Positions 61,514 to 64,000 of a DNA stretch of 64,000 nt are shown one piece after another; the first letter of the stretch is position 1, and every line of letters starts with the position of its first letter. Origin of the DNA: Methylobacterium soli (GTDB lineage Bacteria > Pseudomonadota > Alphaproteobacteria > Rhizobiales > Beijerinckiaceae); the NCBI RefSeq assembly GCF_008806385.1, contig NZ_VZZK01000006.1, forward strand, positions 62,001 through 126,000, written 5' to 3'. The notes beneath the pieces were generated by a model. It did no database searches. It saw nothing but the letters and a program-made list of their open reading frames with translations, and was not told the origin of the DNA. The position numbers were made by a program, and so were the translations under genes.

Positions 61514-61789
61514 ATGGCCAACACCGTGTCGGCCAAGAAAATGACCCGCAAGATCGCCAAGCGTACCGCGATCAACCGCTCGCGCCGCTCGCGGATGCGT
61601 ACCTTTGTCCGCAAGGTCGAGGAGGCGATCGCCACCGGCGACCAAGCCAACGCCCTGACGGCGCTCCGCGCCGCGGAGCCCGAGATCATGCGGGCCGCCC
61701 AGCACGGCATCGTGCACAAGAACAACGCGTCCCGGAAGGTCTCGCGCCTCGCCGCGCGGGTCAAGCTGCTCAGCGCCGCTGCCGCCTGA
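61514..61789 (+). CDS. rpsT: 30S ribosomal protein S20
   Basis: S20 is a primary 16S-rRNA-binding ribosomal protein. The 91 residues start [39 protein letters not shown], typical of alphaproteobacterial S20, and end with [28 protein letters not shown] 61514 is preferred over 61508 because the GAGG site is then at a normal distance. A terminator follows. Position next to dnaA is common in this group. Confidence 0.97.
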   Translation: MANTVSAKKMTRKIAKRTAINRSRRSRMRTFVRKVEEAIATGDQANALTALRAAEPEIMRAAQHGIVHKNNASRKVSRLAARVKLLSAAAA

Positions 61790-61818
61790 GCCCTCCGACT
61801 CACGGACGTTGACGATCG

Positions 61819-61845
61819 AGCCCGGCCTTCGCGCCGGGCTTTTTC
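61819..61845 (+). terminator. Intrinsic terminator after rpsT
   Basis: An 8-bp stem (arms 61819-61826 and 61833-61840, loop of 6) is followed by TTTT (61841-61844). Confidence 0.85.
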
Positions 61846-62326
61846 GTGTCTGCATGGCCGGTGCCGCTGCGCCCTCCCCCGTCTCCACGCGCATCGGCCG
61901 GGCGCCGCCCTCGGGTGGGGCCGCGCCTTCGCGCGCCTCCGGAGGGCACGCTCCGTTAACGCTGTTCGGAAATCCGCACCGTTGCGGAGTCTAGGGGCCG
62001 AGTGTAGCTTAACAAAAACTAACCAAACTCCAGCAACGGCGATGTTTGCGACAGGCGATGGCGAATCGTTTGCAAGATCAGCGGCGTGCCTCGACTCGCG
62101 TTCTCGATTCTCCCAGGCGTCAGCTCCCTATTTCGGCTATCCCCGCAAGTCCCACTGTTAGGAGAACCGTAGCGAATTGTTGATAGGGTCGATCGATCGG
62201 CAAAAGCCCGCTGTCGAGGGGTTGACTCTGCCGAAGATTCGCGTCTCGCAAATTCCTGCGGGGCCGCAAGCTTAGTGTGCGTACGCTCCGATTGGCGGAT
62301 TCCGTCCTCGGTGCGAGGAGAGCGAA
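61846..62326. promoter_or_regulatory. dnaA upstream region: AT-richer, seven GANTC sites
   Basis: This 481-base gap has no gene. From about 61999 it is AT-richer than the rest of the window. GANTC (CcrM methylation) sites occur at 61987, 62063, 62093, 62106, 62224, 62236 and 62298. A near-match to a CtrA box (TTAA-N7-TAAC) lies at 62009-62023. No perfect TTATCCACA DnaA box was seen; CTATCCCCG near 62138 is a poor match. The region must contain the dnaA promoter and may carry cell-cycle control; an origin function is not shown. Confidence 0.5.
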
Positions 62327-63820
62327 ATGCAAGTCGACGGAAGCTTGGCGGACGGCGGCGGAAACAACGGCAACGGCACGAGCGCCGCCGAGACGGCGGC
62401 GGCCTGGGCGCGGGTGAAGCGCCGGCTGCGCGCGGAGCTCGGCGAGGACGTGTTCGCGAGCTGGTTCGCCCGCCTCGAACTCGAGGACGTCTCCGCCGGA
62501 ATCGCCCGCCTCACGGTCCCCACCCGCTTTCTCAAGAGCTGGATCGAATCCCATTACCTCGACCGCGTGCTGAACACCTTCCGCAGCGAGGTCGAGGCGG
62601 TGTCGCGCATCGAGGTCGGCGTGCGCGGGCCGGCGGCCCCGGCGCGCCCCGTGGCGAGCCCGGTCAAGACGCATCCCGCCAGCGGCCCCCTCGCCCGCCT
62701 GCACGCGGCCGGTTCTCAGACGCCCGTCCCGGCCGCCCTGGCGGAGCCGGAGAATGCGACGCGCGGGGAGGGCGGCGACCTCAACGGCGCTCCGCTCGAT
62801 GTCCGGCTGACCTTCACGAGCTTCGTGGTCGGGCGCTCGAACGCCCTGGCCCACGCGGCGGCCGAGCGCGTCGCCCGCCATGACGGCGAGGGCGCGCTCT
62901 ACAACCCGCTCTACTTCCACGCGGGCGTGGGCCTGGGCAAGACGCACCTGCTGCACGGGATCGGCCACGCCGCCCGCGAGGCCGGGCGCCGGGTGATCTA
63001 CCTCACCGCCGACCGCTTCATGTACGGCTTCGTCAACGCCCTGAAGACCCAGAACGCGCTGGCCTTCAAGGAGCGGCTGCGGGCGATCGACCTCCTGATC
63101 CTCGACGACGTCCAGTTCATCCAGGGCAAGTCGATCCAGGCCGAGTTCGGCCACACCATCAACGCGCTGATCGATGCCGGCCGTCAGGTCGTGGTCGCCT
63201 CCGACCGGCCGCCGACGGAGCTCGAAGCCCTCGACGAGCGCGTGCGCTCGCGCCTGGCCGGCGGCCTCGTCGTCGAGATCGGCAGCCTCGACGAACAGCT
63301 GCGCGCCTCGATCCTCTCGGCCCGGCTGGCGGCGGTGCGGGCCTCGCACCCGAATTTCGAGGTCTCGCCGACGGTCGCGGCCTATGTCGCCAAGGCGATC
63401 ACGGCGAATGGGCGCGACCTCGAAGGCGCGGTGAACCGGCTCCTGGCCCACGCGACCCTGACGGGCGCCACCGTGACGATGGAGACCGCCGAGACCGCGA
63501 TCCGCGACCTCGTGAAGAACCGCGAGCCGAAGCGCATCAAGATCGAGGACATCCAGAAGCTGGTGGCCTCCCGCTACAACGTCTCGCGCTCCGACATCCT
63601 GTCCGAGCGGCGCACCGCCGCGGTCGTAAAGCCGCGCCAGATCGCCATGTACCTCTCGAAGGTGCTGACCCTGCGCTCCCTTCCCGAGATCGGCCGCCGC
63701 TTCGGCGGGCGCGATCACACGACCGTGCTGCACGCGGTCCGCAAGATCGAGAAGCAGATCGGCGAGGACGCGGTGCTCGGCGATGAGGTCGAGCTGCTGA
63801 AGCGCATGCTGCAGGATTGA
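62327..63820 (+). CDS. dnaA: Chromosomal replication initiator protein DnaA
   Basis: DnaA is the AAA+ initiator that melts the replication origin. The 497 residues show domain I (about 25-95, [25 protein letters not shown]), a variable Pro/Ala linker (95-158), Walker [10 protein letters not shown] near 199-207, Walker [11 protein letters not shown], and the C-terminal DNA-binding signature [16 protein letters not shown]. The ATG at 62327 is preceded by GAGGAGAG. Its upstream region carries many GANTC sites. Confidence 0.97.
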   Translation: MQVDGSLADGGGNNGNGTSAAETAAAWARVKRRLRAELGEDVFASWFARLELEDVSAGIARLTVPTRFLKSWIESHYLDRVLNTFRSEVEAVSRIEVGVRGPAAPARPVASPVKTHPASGPLARLHAAGSQTPVPAALAEPENATRGEGGDLNGAPLDVRLTFTSFVVGRSNALAHAAAERVARHDGEGALYNPLYFHAGVGLGKTHLLHGIGHAAREAGRRVIYLTADRFMYGFVNALKTQNALAFKERLRAIDLLILDDVQFIQGKSIQAEFGHTINALIDAGRQVVVASDRPPTELEALDERVRSRLAGGLVVEIGSLDEQLRASILSARLAAVRASHPNFEVSPTVAAYVAKAITANGRDLEGAVNRLLAHATLTGATVTMETAETAIRDLVKNREPKRIKIEDIQKLVASRYNVSRSDILSERRTAAVVKPRQIAMYLSKVLTLRSLPEIGRRFGGRDHTTVLHAVRKIEKQIGEDAVLGDEVELLKRMLQD

Positions 63821-64000
63821 GAGCGGCGGCCGCGCCCTTGGCGGGCATCGGAACTCTCGCTCGGGCGGGGGCCCCAATCGCGTCTTGGGGGTCCGCCCAG
63901 GTCGTCGCGCGGCCGCGATAGCACGGGAGCCGGGCGATCGGCCGCTTGCCATCCTGGCGGCCGTTCGCCAAGCTGTCCGGCCCCGATCCAGGCTGCCGGC
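63821..64000. other. Sequence after dnaA to window end
   Basis: About 180 GC-rich bases with no recognisable gene start, RNA or terminator. Confidence 0.3.

Noticed and set aside
62041..62326. Chromosomal origin with DnaA boxes before dnaA
   Set aside because: No clear TTATCCACA-type boxes were found. In many Alphaproteobacteria the origin is not next to dnaA, so only a regulatory region is claimed.

Overview
The window is a GC-rich (about 70% by eye) alphaproteobacterial chromosome segment. Its core is part of a photosynthesis gene cluster of an aerobic anoxygenic phototroph. The gene set points to a member of the Hyphomicrobiales, most likely Methylobacterium or a close relative: aerobic cyclase acsF with no bchE in view, puhABC-acsF-puhE-hemA order, a ppsR/ppaA regulatory pair, bacteriophytochrome with heme oxygenase, and rpsT next to dnaA. 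The taxon is an inference, because no rRNA or marker comparison was possible.

Layout. Positions 1-12.6 kb are housekeeping: a partial membrane-anchored hypothetical gene, asd, a frameshifted AT-richer gene, then the translation/transcription block rimP-nusA-ylxR-infB-(methyltransferase-like gene)-rbfA-truB. From 12.6 to 35.0 kb, everything is on the minus strand and nearly gapless: bchF-N-B-H-L-M-lhaA-puhA-puhB-puhC-orf-acsF-puhE-hemA-bchI-bchD-bchO, then crtI-crtB and two tiny paralogous membrane proteins. This block makes 5-aminolevulinate, converts protoporphyrin IX to chlorophyllide and on towards bacteriochlorophyllide, supplies the reaction-centre H subunit and assembly factors, and starts carotenoid synthesis. 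Divergently, from 35.3 to 42.1 kb on the plus strand, lie ppaA/aerR, ppsR, bchG, a PucC-family gene, bchP, tspO and a small membrane gene. Three PpsR/CrtJ-type operators (TGT-N12-ACA or one-mismatch variants) lie at the bchF, bchG and crtI promoters, so the regulator encoded here probably controls the surrounding genes. The puf operon, bchCXYZ and the late crt genes are absent, so the photosynthesis genes are split over at least two loci.

From 42.1 to 49.5 kb there is a tri-heme cytochrome c, a short-chain dehydrogenase, a dihydrolipoamide-dehydrogenase-like flavoprotein, and a light-sensing operon. That operon contains a hybrid photoreceptor kinase (a PYP-like domain fused to a bacteriophytochrome with a HisKA_2 kinase) and heme oxygenase bphO. 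The PYP-like domain has lost its chromophore cysteine, which makes this the most unusual protein in the window.

From 49.6 to 64 kb the content is housekeeping again: gmk, yicC, mltG and mutM on the minus strand; ubiE, ubiB, coaBC and a chemoreceptor on the plus strand; GST and an agmatinase-family ureohydrolase on the minus strand; then rpsT and dnaA. The long intergenic region before dnaA is relatively AT-rich and holds seven GANTC (CcrM-type) sites. No rRNA, tRNA, CRISPR array, insertion sequence or prophage was recognised.
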